A stretch of DNA of 12,278 bases from Lachnospiraceae bacterium (GTDB taxonomy: Bacteria; Bacillota_A; Clostridia; Lachnospirales; Lachnospiraceae), in the NCBI GenBank assembly GCA_017613595.1, contig JAGADM010000096.1:1-12278 (forward strand), given 5' to 3'. A model generated the notes under the pieces. The model did no database searches. It was not told the DNA's origin and saw only the letters and a list, made by a program, of their open reading frames with translations. Of this stretch, positions 1 to 6,910 are shown in pieces. Made by a program: the position numbers and the translations under genes. Within the stretch, counting starts at the first letter, position 1. Each line of letters opens with the position of its first letter.

Positions 1-103
1 CGAAGCTCTGAACGGTACCGATTACCGATGTGCTTCCTGCCCAGCCGGACGGCAATTCGCCCCATGCGATTACCTTTCCGGAAACCGAATCCGCATAATA
101 CAT
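1..103 (-). CDS. Unrecognised protein, N-terminal 34 residues only (runs off the left edge)
   Basis: A minus-strand reading frame begins with ATG at 103 and stays open to the window edge. The first residues are MYYADSVSGKVIAWGELPSG and it continues to ...GTVQSF. A clear ribosome binding site, GGAGG (plus 111-115), lies 7 nt before the ATG, which is the main reason to call a gene. The N-terminus shows no signal peptide, membrane segment or motif I recognise, so no function is offered. It lies downstream of the trpB2 gene on the same strand, but a hairpin terminator stands between them, so it is probably transcribed separately or by read-through. A small hairpin (131-150) sits just upstream of the ribosome binding site. 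Confidence 0.6.
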   Translation of the reverse strand, partial: MYYADSVSGKVIAWGELPSGWAGSTSVIGTVQSF

Positions 104-130
104 TTCGTCGCCTCCCTTCCTTCGACCGAT

Positions 131-150
131 AGGCGCAGTGTCCTGCGCCT
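131..150 (-). promoter_or_regulatory. Small hairpin in the leader of the left-edge gene
   Basis: A perfect 7-bp inverted repeat, AGGCGCA (131-137) and TGCGCCT (144-150) with a 6-nt loop, lies 15 nt upstream of the GGAGG of the left-edge gene. It has no T-tract on the minus strand, so it is not an obvious terminator. It could be a leader structure or an operator. The evidence is only the symmetry and the position. Confidence 0.3.
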
Positions 151-174
151 CTTAACCCAATGTAAGAATACCAC

Positions 175-202
175 AAAACGGGCCGCCATTCAAGGCGGCC
201 CG
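175..202 (-). terminator. Probable Rho-independent terminator of trpB2
   Basis: A 9-bp GC-rich stem, CGGGCCGCC and GGCGGCCCG with a 6-nt loop (179-202), is followed on the minus strand by TTTTG. It lies about 40 nt after the trpB2 stop codon. The T-tract is short (4 T), so termination may be incomplete. A run of 7 A follows the stem on the plus strand, so it does not terminate plus-strand transcripts. Confidence 0.75.
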
Positions 203-240
203 CAAAAAAACGGATCGGAGAATCCCTATTTTGTTGCTGA

Positions 241-1611
241 TCAGTCTACTTTCGGAAGCTTCGAAAGGCTTTCGGCGATTTCCGCGTCGGAAGGGATGTA
301 ATCGCCCATCTCGCCATTGTTGAATTTCTCGTAAGCAACCAGGTCGAAATAACCGGTTCCGGTCAGGCCGAAGACAATCGTCTTCTCCTCGCCGGTTTCC
401 TTGCACTTCAGAGCTTCGTCGATGGCTACGCGGATTGCGTGGCTGCTCTCGGGAGCCGGAAGAATGCCTTCAACACGTGCGAACATCTCGGCTGCTTCGA
501 ATACCTTCGTCTGCTCAACGCTTGTTGCTTCCATGTAGCCGTCCGCGTAAAGCTGGGAGAGCGTAGAGCTCATGCCGTGGTAACGAAGACCGCCTGCGTG
601 GTTCGGTGCGGGCATGAAGTTAGAGCCGAGCGTGTACATCTTCGCGAGCGGGCAAACCATACCGGTATCGCAGAAATCGTAAGCGTACTTACCGCGCGTG
701 AAGCTCGGGCAGGATGCCGGCTCAACGGCGATAATGCGGTAATTCTTCTCGCCGCGGAGCTTCTCGCCCATGAACGGGGCAATCAGTCCGCCGAGGTTCG
801 ATCCGCCGCCTGCGCAGCCGATGATCATGTCCGGAACGATGTCGTATTTGTCGAGGGCGGCCTTCGTCTCAAGACCGATTACGGACTGGTGCAGGAGCAC
901 CTGATTGAGAACGCTTCCGAGAACGTAACGGTATCCGGGATTGCTTACCGCAACCTCAACCGCCTCGGAAATCGCGCAACCGAGGCTGCCGCCGGTTCCG
1001 GGATGTGCGGCAAGAATCCGCTTGCCGACCTCAGTGGTCTCGGACGGAGACGGGGTAACGCTTGCGCCGTAGGTCCGCATAACCTCGCGGCGGAACGGCT
1101 TCTGCTCGTAGGAAACCTTAACCATGTAGACCTTACAGTCAAGGCCGAGATATGCACATGCCATCGAAAGCGCCGTGCCCCACTGGCCGGCACCGGTCTC
1201 GGTGGTAACGCCCTTAAGGCCCTGCTTCTTAGCGTAGTAAGCCTGCGCGATTGCGGAGTTCAGCTTATGGCTTCCGGAGGTGTTGTTGCCTTCGAATTTG
1301 TAGTAAATCTTCGCCGGGGTGCCGAGCTTCTTCTCAAGGCAGTAAGCGCGAACCAGCGGTGATGGACGGTACATCTTGTAGAAGTCGCGGATTTCCTGCG
1401 GGATATCAATGAATGCAGTGTCGTTGTCGAGTTCCTGCTTAACAAGCTCCTCGCAGAATACGCCACCGAGTTCCTCTGCTGTCATCGGCTGCAGGGTTCC
1501 GGGGTTAAGAAGGGGCGCGGGCTTATTCTTCATGTCCGAGCGCATGTTGTACCATGCCTTGGGCATCTCCTCTTCATTCAGATAAATCTTGTACGGGATT
1601 TCTTTGCTCAT
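241..1611 (-). CDS. trpB: Tryptophan synthase beta chain, TrpB2 type (PLP-dependent)
   Basis: The 456-residue product is a fold-type II PLP enzyme that joins indole and serine to make tryptophan. Visible motifs are GSHKLN with the expected PLP lysine at about K116, ETGAGQWG at 138-145, and the phosphate-binding CAGGGSN loop at 266-272. The Trp in GAGQWG (His in classic TrpB1), the long N-terminal region and the length of about 450 (TrpB1 about 400) point to the TrpB2 branch, which often acts without TrpA. The start is ATG at 1611, with AAAGGA 8 nt upstream. An in-frame ATG at 1725 has no ribosome binding site and lies at the attenuator T-tract, so it was rejected. The gene stands alone behind a T-box leader, with no trpA, trpC or other trp gene beside it, which fits indole salvage or a separate Trp supply. 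Family call sure; in vivo substrate inferred. Confidence 0.95.
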   Translation of the reverse strand: MSKEIPYKIYLNEEEMPKAWYNMRSDMKNKPAPLLNPGTLQPMTAEELGGVFCEELVKQELDNDTAFIDIPQEIRDFYKMYRPSPLVRAYCLEKKLGTPAKIYYKFEGNNTSGSHKLNSAIAQAYYAKKQGLKGVTTETGAGQWGTALSMACAYLGLDCKVYMVKVSYEQKPFRREVMRTYGASVTPSPSETTEVGKRILAAHPGTGGSLGCAISEAVEVAVSNPGYRYVLGSVLNQVLLHQSVIGLETKAALDKYDIVPDMIIGCAGGGSNLGGLIAPFMGEKLRGEKNYRIIAVEPASCPSFTRGKYAYDFCDTGMVCPLAKMYTLGSNFMPAPNHAGGLRYHGMSSTLSQLYADGYMEATSVEQTKVFEAAEMFARVEGILPAPESSHAIRVAIDEALKCKETGEEKTIVFGLTGTGYFDLVAYEKFNNGEMGDYIPSDAEIAESLSKLPKVD

Positions 1612-1723
1612 AATGGATTCCTTTCTTTCCTTTTCGGAAAATGTGATGTTGTCGTTCAGCGCGGCGCTTCCGCCTGTGCTGACAGGTAATGAATATCCGG
1701 AATCGTTGACGGAGATGCTCTGC

Positions 1724-1763
1724 AAAAAAACACCCCTGTCCTATCTTTCGAATAGGACAGGGG
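1724..1763 (-). terminator. T-box attenuator (Rho-independent terminator)
   Basis: A perfect 12-bp stem (1733-1744 with 1752-1763, 7-nt loop) is followed on the minus strand by TG and seven T (1724-1730). It lies between the T-box sequence and trpB2. Its left arm on the RNA also contains the antiterminator partner, as expected for a T-box switch. Confidence 0.95.
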
Positions 1764-1992
1764 ATAAATCCTCTGCGGTGCCACCTATCTTTATGCTCTC
1801 GCATACACTCTGCCATGTACTATCATACATGTTCCGCTGTAACGTGCGGTTCACGTCTCCCCTACTTGCTTGCGCTTTCGGTTCGCCCTCACAAGTCCAT
1901 TCACAAAAGTTCCCGGTACCGCAATTCCACCGCCTGCGGCTCTCTTGAATCGTTCCCTTAAGCTACTTCTCTTGCTCATCGGTTCCAAATAT
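1724..1992 (-). ncRNA. T-box riboswitch leader, probably tRNA-Trp specific
   Basis: The minus-strand leader of trpB2 carries the near-invariant T-box sequence AGGTGGCACCGCAG (plus 1773-1786). Further upstream is a stem I region with an AGAGAGCCG-type motif and a candidate specifier UGG (plus 1897-1899) in the context GAAUGGAC, which is the Trp codon. Between them are ACGTG/CACGT and CCG/CGG pairings like the stem II pseudoknot and a TATGC/GCATA hairpin that fits stem III. GATAGG before the T-box can pair with CCTATT in the terminator's left arm, giving the antiterminator. Known T-box logic: uncharged tRNA binds and prevents termination. Tryptophan specificity agrees with the gene downstream. 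The 5' end is set from the promoter and is approximate. Confidence 0.95.
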
Positions 1993-1998
1993 GGGTTA

Positions 1999-2027
1999 AG
2001 CATAAACCTGGCAGCCGGATTTGTCAA
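1999..2027 (-). promoter_or_regulatory. Sigma-A promoter of the trpB2 T-box transcript
   Basis: On the minus strand TTGACA (plus 2022-2027) and TATGCT (plus 1999-2004) are separated by exactly 17 nt. This is a near-consensus housekeeping promoter, placing transcription start near 1992, just ahead of T-box stem I. It lies about 64 nt past the stop codon of the last gene of the sigma-factor operon. Confidence 0.9.
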
Positions 2028-2090
2028 GCGAAAAATTATTCCTGTTCACCACAACGACCTAACCTATTGCAACTGAAAGTGTTTTCTTTT

Positions 2091-3386
2091 CTACCGATAC
2101 TCCTCTGACAAGGCTACCGCTTTACTGATATCTCCGTTCCAAAAGTCCGTCAGTGAAAGCCATACTGCATGCATTTTCTTCCCGCCGTCGTAGTATCCGT
2201 AACAGCTTTCCCCGACTACCGCATATAGGGTAAACCCTACCGGCAGGATAGTCTTCCGAAGAATATCTCCCGTTTCGATATCGACCAGGCAGTACTCGCC
2301 GGGCTTTTCTCCCCCGGTTAAAAGCCCGTCTCCGTTATAGTGCGGGATTCTGGGAAATGAGGTATACGGGAGTTTCCGGATGAATTCTCCCGTATACCGA
2401 TACAGTTCATACTCACCGGTCCGGTCATCGTCCTTTATAAAGCAGTCCCTCTCAAACAGGACATCCACTCCGTGTTGCTTTGAAAGCACCGAACGCAGTT
2501 CCTTTGTACGGATATCATAGTCGTAAATGTCAACAAAGCGGTGACCGGTATACTTTTCATTCTCTGCGGCCCAATCAATGGAAAGGGAGGCGTTCGGGTC
2601 GGTCGGGTCAAAGTCTTCCCCCTGATAAGGGCTGACATACGGGATATCCTGATAGATAAACGAAAAATACACATGATCGCCGTACACATCATAATGAAAC
2701 AGGGACGCATTGTAACCTTCATCACGAAAGATTATGGTTTCCTCCCCAGTCACCAGTGATATTCGTACAAGCCCGCTTTCCGGTTTTTCCCTCGGCTCCC
2801 CGATAACAAGACGGCTATCGCCGTTCTCGTCTTTCACTTCAATCCATTCATACTGATTGTGATAAATCAGAAATACCGAATCGTCTCCGAAGAATATATT
2901 GCTCGGAAATCGCAGATAATCTGAAACTCTGCAGATTAATTTCCGATTGTCTCCCTGCTGGTCGGCATGCCACAGGCAACCCGCGTCGTCCAAAAAATAG
3001 CACGCATCCTCCGTAATACAGAGCGGATATTGAGAAAACTCAAAGGAAATGCATCCGGATTCCAAAACTATCCCCTCCCCCGAAATCTTGGAGGGCTTAT
3101 GCTCACATCCCGGATCGAAGCAGTACGGGATATCTGTTTTGGTCTCTGCACTGAACAGGCGTATCTGACCCCGATAGTTCAGCGTGGCGTGAAAATACGC
3201 CGCATTCTCCGTGAGGGTTGCCTTTCCGAAGTGCTCATCGCAGTACACGACTTCACGGGAACAGACTTTCAAAACCTGCCCCTGTTTTTCCTGCTCCTCT
3301 TCCTTCTTTCCTCTGTTCTTTCCGCACCCGACAAAAAGAAACAGCGCAATAAGGACAATCGTTCTTAAAAGAATTCGTTTCATCAT
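2091..3386 (-). CDS. Exported lipoprotein of unknown function, possible beta-propeller
   Basis: The 431-residue product starts with a lipoprotein signal: KRILLR, a hydrophobic stretch and lipobox FVGC with the modified cysteine at C21. A Lys/Glu-rich tether follows (about 22-37). The rest is rich in Tyr, Trp, Gly and Asp, with repeated short strands of the type YFLDDAGCLWHAD, VYFSFIYQD and LYRYTGEF, which suggests a WD-like or DUF5050-like beta-propeller; this is a fold impression only. A CFDPGCEH motif (C89, C94, H96) resembles a C-x4-C-x-H pattern and could bind a metal or form a disulfide. It is the last gene of the sigma-factor operon. ATG at 3386 overlaps the upstream stop as ATGA, and a second ATG at 3383 (TGATG) is equally possible; either implies translational coupling. 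Outer face of the membrane. Function not known. Confidence 0.85.
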   Translation of the reverse strand: MMKRILLRTIVLIALFLFVGCGKNRGKKEEEQEKQGQVLKVCSREVVYCDEHFGKATLTENAAYFHATLNYRGQIRLFSAETKTDIPYCFDPGCEHKPSKISGEGIVLESGCISFEFSQYPLCITEDACYFLDDAGCLWHADQQGDNRKLICRVSDYLRFPSNIFFGDDSVFLIYHNQYEWIEVKDENGDSRLVIGEPREKPESGLVRISLVTGEETIIFRDEGYNASLFHYDVYGDHVYFSFIYQDIPYVSPYQGEDFDPTDPNASLSIDWAAENEKYTGHRFVDIYDYDIRTKELRSVLSKQHGVDVLFERDCFIKDDDRTGEYELYRYTGEFIRKLPYTSFPRIPHYNGDGLLTGGEKPGEYCLVDIETGDILRKTILPVGFTLYAVVGESCYGYYDGGKKMHAVWLSLTDFWNGDISKAVALSEEYR

Positions 3387-4783
3387 TGATCAAACCACTT
3401 CCCGAGTTCCCGGTTTAATGCGTCGGTTCCTTCCCGATAGGCATCGCCGCCGTCAAGGTATTCTTCAATCACATCCTCGTAATCCGGGTTCAGATAGTGT
3501 GTGTCGGATCCGGGCGCATACAGATACATCTCCGAGCACAATGCCATTATGCTTTTAGAATAGTCTTTTAGGTTCAGTTTCTCGGAATCTGTGAGCTGCG
3601 GGCTGAAGTCTGTCAGTTCAGTGAGCGGTGCCTGTCTGAGCAGATCCTGCTTTTCCTTCCATGCCTCCGGATCGGACTCTCCCCAGTCTATCAGGGACGC
3701 GATTGCAGGATCGGAATAGCAGGCACTCAAGACTCGGAGAGCGAGGTCCGCCTGCGTAGAAGCCTTATTCACGCCGTAAGTGGCAGTGGCATTCGTTTCA
3801 TAAGTGTCCGGCATCAGGCAATACTCCGCAAACCCGTCCGAAGTCTTTTTCGTTCCCATATACACCCGAGCAAGTATCTGCTCCGGTTCCGCTTCCTCAA
3901 ACTGACTGTTTATCAGGATTCCTCTTTCAAACCCTGCGTATACCTTCCGAAGCGTCTCGGCAAGACGCCCGTCTTCGAAAACGTTTTCCGCCCGCTTCTT
4001 CAAAGCGTCATAGGTTCCCGCATAATAGACGGTTTTATAGCCGAGAAACGCTGTCAGCTCATCCTCTCCGAATCCGTCCTCAAAGACCACCTTCAGCTCC
4101 GGATTTCCGATTTCCCCGTATACTTTTTCAAGACTTTCATAGGTGCCGTCAAAGGAATTGAAATAGTCTGCATATTTTCCGTTTACGGCCATATAGAGTC
4201 CGATATCCGTTAAGTCCCGCTTCGACTTGGGAATCGAGTAAATATGTCCGGAAACCGTTACCTTCCGCCATTCCGCTTCCCCGTAAGAATCTTTCAACGC
4301 CTGTCCCTCGGCAGACTGAAGGTATTCGTCTATCGGCAGAAATCTCTGCTCCGCGAACTCCGCTCCGAGCGAAAAATGATCCCATACGCCGCTTGAAAGG
4401 ATATCGACCGGACCGTTCTTTTCCTCATACTTCTCAAGCCATGCCTCATACCCGCTTTCCTCCGTAATCGGATAGCAGACAAAATCAATACGGCAGTCTA
4501 TGCCCTTTTCATACAGCAGTCGGTTGATCTCCCTTTGGTTTTCTTCAGATATACTGTAAAAGAATACGGTTACAAAAGTCACCCGGTTAGTCGCGTTCTC
4601 CCAGGGTGCCGGTGTCACCGGCGCTTCCGTCGGCGTTTCCGTAACCGACTCCGTTACCGTAGCCGTTACCTCAACGGACGGCGTTTCCATCGGTTCCGTC
4701 TTTTTTTCCTGCGGCTTCTTTCCGCAGGCGGTGACCCCCAAAAGCAGCACCAGAAGAATTGCAAGTACGGTACGTCGTTTCAT
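3383..4783 (-). CDS. Solute-binding-protein-like lipoprotein (ABC family 1-like)
   Basis: The 466-residue product has a lipoprotein signal (KRR, hydrophobic core, lipobox VTAC with C20), then a Thr/Pro/Glu-rich linker (about 29-61), then a globular domain. Several stretches fit a family 1 extracellular solute-binding protein: VDILSSGVWDHFSLGAEFAE followed by FLPIDEYL (the usual place where these proteins read 'D...G...LPLDDYL'), SIPKSKRD, and near the C-terminus YGVNKASTQADLALRVLS with YSDPAIASLIDWG, which resembles the segment seen in sugar- and peptide-binding members. GGGGGAG lies 6 nt before the ATG. No permease or ATPase gene is next to it; it sits inside the sigma-factor operon, so it may sense a ligand rather than feed a transporter. 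Ligand not predictable. About 88 nt separate it from the preceding gene, the longest gap in the operon. Confidence 0.8.
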   Translation of the reverse strand: MKRRTVLAILLVLLLGVTACGKKPQEKKTEPMETPSVEVTATVTESVTETPTEAPVTPAPWENATNRVTFVTVFFYSISEENQREINRLLYEKGIDCRIDFVCYPITEESGYEAWLEKYEEKNGPVDILSSGVWDHFSLGAEFAEQRFLPIDEYLQSAEGQALKDSYGEAEWRKVTVSGHIYSIPKSKRDLTDIGLYMAVNGKYADYFNSFDGTYESLEKVYGEIGNPELKVVFEDGFGEDELTAFLGYKTVYYAGTYDALKKRAENVFEDGRLAETLRKVYAGFERGILINSQFEEAEPEQILARVYMGTKKTSDGFAEYCLMPDTYETNATATYGVNKASTQADLALRVLSACYSDPAIASLIDWGESDPEAWKEKQDLLRQAPLTELTDFSPQLTDSEKLNLKDYSKSIMALCSEMYLYAPGSDTHYLNPDYEDVIEEYLDGGDAYREGTDALNRELGKWFDQ

Positions 4784-4871
4784 GGTACACTCCCCCGTTC
4801 CTATTTGATACTTATTAGTCGCGCAGGGCTAAGCTTATCCGCCGCCCGAATTTTCTTATTTTCCGGTATAG

Positions 4872-5540
4872 TTAAAATCCTACATCAAGCACCGGGATAT
4901 AATTGGCAACGGAAACAGAATAAATACCGGAGTCCAAATAACCGATTACGGCATCATATTCCTCCTGATTATGGAAATGTACGACAACCCTGTTTCCGTA
5001 TTCATCAATTCCGGCATCGAGAATTGTGATATTCTGCTGACGGAAATTAATAGCGAAATCTCCCAGCGTCACTTCCGAAATCGCATTTATGAGCTCTTCG
5101 TAAGAATATCTGACCGGATGACAATAGAAGCTTTCGCTTCCGACGATTTCCGTAAACTCGCGATACCAGTCACACTCTCTGTAGTTTGCTGTGTAATAGG
5201 TTTCCACAATCTGGACAATCAACTGTCCCTGCGTGTTAATGTATGTCCCCGCGAAATAAGGCGGGAAATTCTCGGCAAGCGTCCCATTTACCGCATATAC
5301 GGATGCGTCGTATGTCGCTCCGTATGTTTCAATCAGATATTCATAAAACCTGTCCGTTATAGCTTTTGCTTCACGCTGGTTTTCCCAGAATTCATCGGAT
5401 AGATTCTCACACTGTGTGTTCAATTCAAAAACCGTACCCTCGTCTGCCATTGCAACATCCTTTCGGAAAGGCATTCCCATCCGCACTACGAAAAGAAATG
5501 CAAGCAACAGAACACTGAAAATAATTACACGTTTCTTCAT
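4872..5540 (-). CDS. Membrane-anchored exported protein of unknown function
   Basis: The 222-residue product begins MKKRVIIFSVLLLAFLFVV, an N-terminal signal or signal-anchor without a lipobox cysteine, so the remainder should lie outside the membrane. The body (about 35-222) is acidic and Tyr-rich. It contains NFPPYFAGTYINTQGQLIVQ (about 90-110), a 'YAGxYI-x4-L-V-V' style strand pair, and later RYSYEELINAISEV. I do not assign a family. The start is ATG at 5540, with AAAGGAG 9 nt upstream; the frame is open to 5621, but those codons overlap the preceding gene and have no better ribosome binding site. It begins 4 nt after the stop of the probable anti-sigma gene, so the two are probably translated together. 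A ligand-binding or signal-input role on the outer face is inference from context. Confidence 0.8.
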   Translation of the reverse strand: MKKRVIIFSVLLLAFLFVVRMGMPFRKDVAMADEGTVFELNTQCENLSDEFWENQREAKAITDRFYEYLIETYGATYDASVYAVNGTLAENFPPYFAGTYINTQGQLIVQIVETYYTANYRECDWYREFTEIVGSESFYCHPVRYSYEELINAISEVTLGDFAINFRQQNITILDAGIDEYGNRVVVHFHNQEEYDAVIGYLDSGIYSVSVANYIPVLDVGF

Positions 5541-5544
5541 CGGA

Positions 5545-5895
5545 TTACTCTCCTTTCTGATCACTTTTCTCCGTCTCTTTCCCCTCTTCTGTGTATTCCA
5601 CGGAGTCATCCTCCCCGGCATTATCGTCTGAGTCCAAAACCGTAATATAGTTATCTCCTTGAACAGAGTTTTTGCCTGAAAGCCGTATTACACCGCTTAT
5701 CAGCAACACGATAAATACAATCAACAGAATCACAGTAAGGAAAACCATTCCAAACATATACTTTCTTCGCGAACTACGATTGCTTTTCTCCTCGGCATTC
5801 CTTATCGCTTCGCAATCATAAGGATAGGCCTCTTCGATAAACCGGGAGTCAATGTCCGCAACTGTATCCACCAATCGATTGTCCTCTTGACTCAT
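5545..5895 (-). CDS. Single-pass membrane protein, probable anti-sigma factor
   Basis: The 116-residue product has an N-terminal cytoplasmic part (1-46) with VADIDSRFIEEA (about 12-23), like the 'xIDDxxIEEA' segment that opens many small membrane proteins encoded after ECF sigma genes in Lachnospiraceae. A basic stretch (SSRRKY) and one strong membrane helix (about 47-69, VFLTVILLIVFIVLLISGV) follow, then a short, very acidic outer tail rich in Asp, Glu and Ser. There is no ZAS zinc motif (HxxxCxxC). The ATG overlaps the sigma stop codon as ATGA, with GAGGG about 10 nt upstream. Position, topology and N-terminal segment together suggest it holds the sigma factor at the membrane until a signal arrives. 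Function is inferred from context; no sequence motif proves it. Confidence 0.8.
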   Translation of the reverse strand: MSQEDNRLVDTVADIDSRFIEEAYPYDCEAIRNAEEKSNRSSRRKYMFGMVFLTVILLIVFIVLLISGVIRLSGKNSVQGDNYITVLDSDDNAGEDDSVEYTEEGKETEKSDQKGE

Positions 5896-6446
5896 ATCTT
5901 ATATCCCTCTTTTTCTAACTTTTCTTTTAGTTTCCCTCGCATACGATGGAGAATGGACAGCACTTTACTGGAACTGATTCCGTTCTGCTCCGCGATTTGT
6001 TTTACCGAAAGCAAATACCAGTATTTCTGCACAAATACGACGCGGTGCAGCGGCTTCCGGGTTTCGAGGAACGCATTCACAATTCGGAGAACCTCCTTCC
6101 GGTGAATCGTACTTTCCACATCACCGGAGGTCGAAACCAGGTTTTCGACTTCCGACAGACTGACGATTTCCGCATCTCTCTTCTGTCCGGATTTCTGCCG
6201 AAGCCGGTCAATCGCTGTATTACGGGCGATTTTCCCCAGGTACATTTTTAAACTGTCCGGCCGGTTCGGCGGAATGGAATTCCATGCCTTCAGAAACGTA
6301 TCGTTTAAGCATTCTTCCGCATCTTCATAATTTGAGACGATTCCATAGATTATGGAGAAGCAGTAGTTCGAATACTTTTCCTTCGTTTCCCGGATGGCAT
6401 CTTCCGACCGTTCCCGGTATAAATCCAGAATTTTTGTGTCTTCCAT
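5892..6446 (-). CDS. ECF-family RNA polymerase sigma factor
   Basis: The 184-residue product has the two-domain ECF plan. Region 2 (about 15-80) contains YEDAEECLNDTFLKAWNSIP, the typical 'DAEDxxQ(N)-DTFLKAW' core-binding helix, and YLGKIARNTAIDRLR, which fits the -10 recognition helix. Region 4 (about 120-180) contains FVQKYWYLLSVKQIAEQNGI and SSSKVLSILHRMRGKLK, the helix-turn-helix for the -35 element. The ATG at 6446 gives a normal ECF length, but its best ribosome binding site (AAAGGA) is 14 nt away. A TTG at 6449 or an ATG at 6494 are alternatives; the latter has no ribosome binding site. It is the first gene of the five-gene operon and probably activates that operon, as many ECF factors do. 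No consensus promoter was found upstream: TATATT (plus 6496-6501) could be a -10, without a convincing -35. Confidence 0.93.
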   Translation of the reverse strand: MEDTKILDLYRERSEDAIRETKEKYSNYCFSIIYGIVSNYEDAEECLNDTFLKAWNSIPPNRPDSLKMYLGKIARNTAIDRLRQKSGQKRDAEIVSLSEVENLVSTSGDVESTIHRKEVLRIVNAFLETRKPLHRVVFVQKYWYLLSVKQIAEQNGISSSKVLSILHRMRGKLKEKLEKEGYKI

Positions 6447-6629
6447 CAACGAACTGTCCGTCCTTTCGTACACTGTAACATTTTGAAGCTTCATAAATAT
6501 AGACGCAAAAATGCGAGAAATATTGCAGATAACTTGCACAGTTTTTGAGCGGTTTGTGAGGTGTTTTGCTTATGTGGAAGCAATTCTGAGATATGCAATG
6601 ACGTGATTATTCTTTGCTTTTTTAGATTT

Positions 6630-6668
6630 GTACCGCCCGACACCCGTTCCGAGATGAACGGGCGGTAC
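6630..6668. repeat. Palindrome copy 1
   Basis: Perfect 10-bp arms, GTACCGCCCG (6630-6639) and CGGGCGGTAC (6659-6668), around a 19-nt loop. A competing inner pairing CCCGTT/AACGGG shares part of the right arm, so an RNA copy could fold in two ways. Confidence 0.85.
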
Positions 6669-6723
6669 GATCTTCTTCCAATGTGAATGCGATGACATTT
6701 GATTTCTTTTGAAACTCTGACTT

Positions 6724-6762
6724 ATACCGCCGGGTTCTTGATTCTTTAACATCAGGCGGTAA
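6724..6762. repeat. Palindrome copy 2 (most decayed)
   Basis: Arms TACCGCC (6725-6731) and GGCGGTA (6755-6761) pair over 7 bp. The outer bases are both A and do not pair, and the inner extension seen in copies 1 and 4 is lost. Length and spacing are still conserved. Confidence 0.75.
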
Positions 6763-6817
6763 TATTCCCAAAACAATGCCTCGTCCGAGGCTTCGCGGCT
6801 TGTGCCCATTTCAGTTT

Positions 6818-6856
6818 GTACCGCCCGACTTGGATGTCTCGAATCTCAGGCGGTAC
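6818..6856. repeat. Palindrome copy 3
   Basis: Arms GTACCGCC (6818-6825) and GGCGGTAC (6849-6856) are extended outward by TTT (6815-6817) and AAA (6857-6859), making an 11-bp perfect stem. The next inner pair is C/A on the plus strand, which would be a G-U wobble in a minus-strand RNA. Confidence 0.85.
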
Positions 6857-6910
6857 AAATCGCAAAACCATGCTTTTTCAAGTCTCTGTAGCTTGTGCTC
6901 ATTTTGGATA

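Noticed and set aside
439..1362. Long plus-strand open frame (307 codons) opposite trpB2.
   Set aside because: Antisense shadow of a well-conserved gene with GC-rich third positions; no ribosome binding site and low-complexity, non-family-like protein.
1612..1725. N-terminal extension of TrpB2 or a leader peptide from ATG 1725.
   Set aside because: The ATG lies next to the attenuator T-tract with no ribosome binding site, the added residues are not Trp-rich, and ATG 1611 has a good ribosome binding site and matches TrpB2 length.
6484..6493. 10-bp palindrome TGAAGCTTCA upstream of the sigma gene as an operator.
   Set aside because: Short and contains a common restriction-site-like core; no second copy and no promoter element anchors it.
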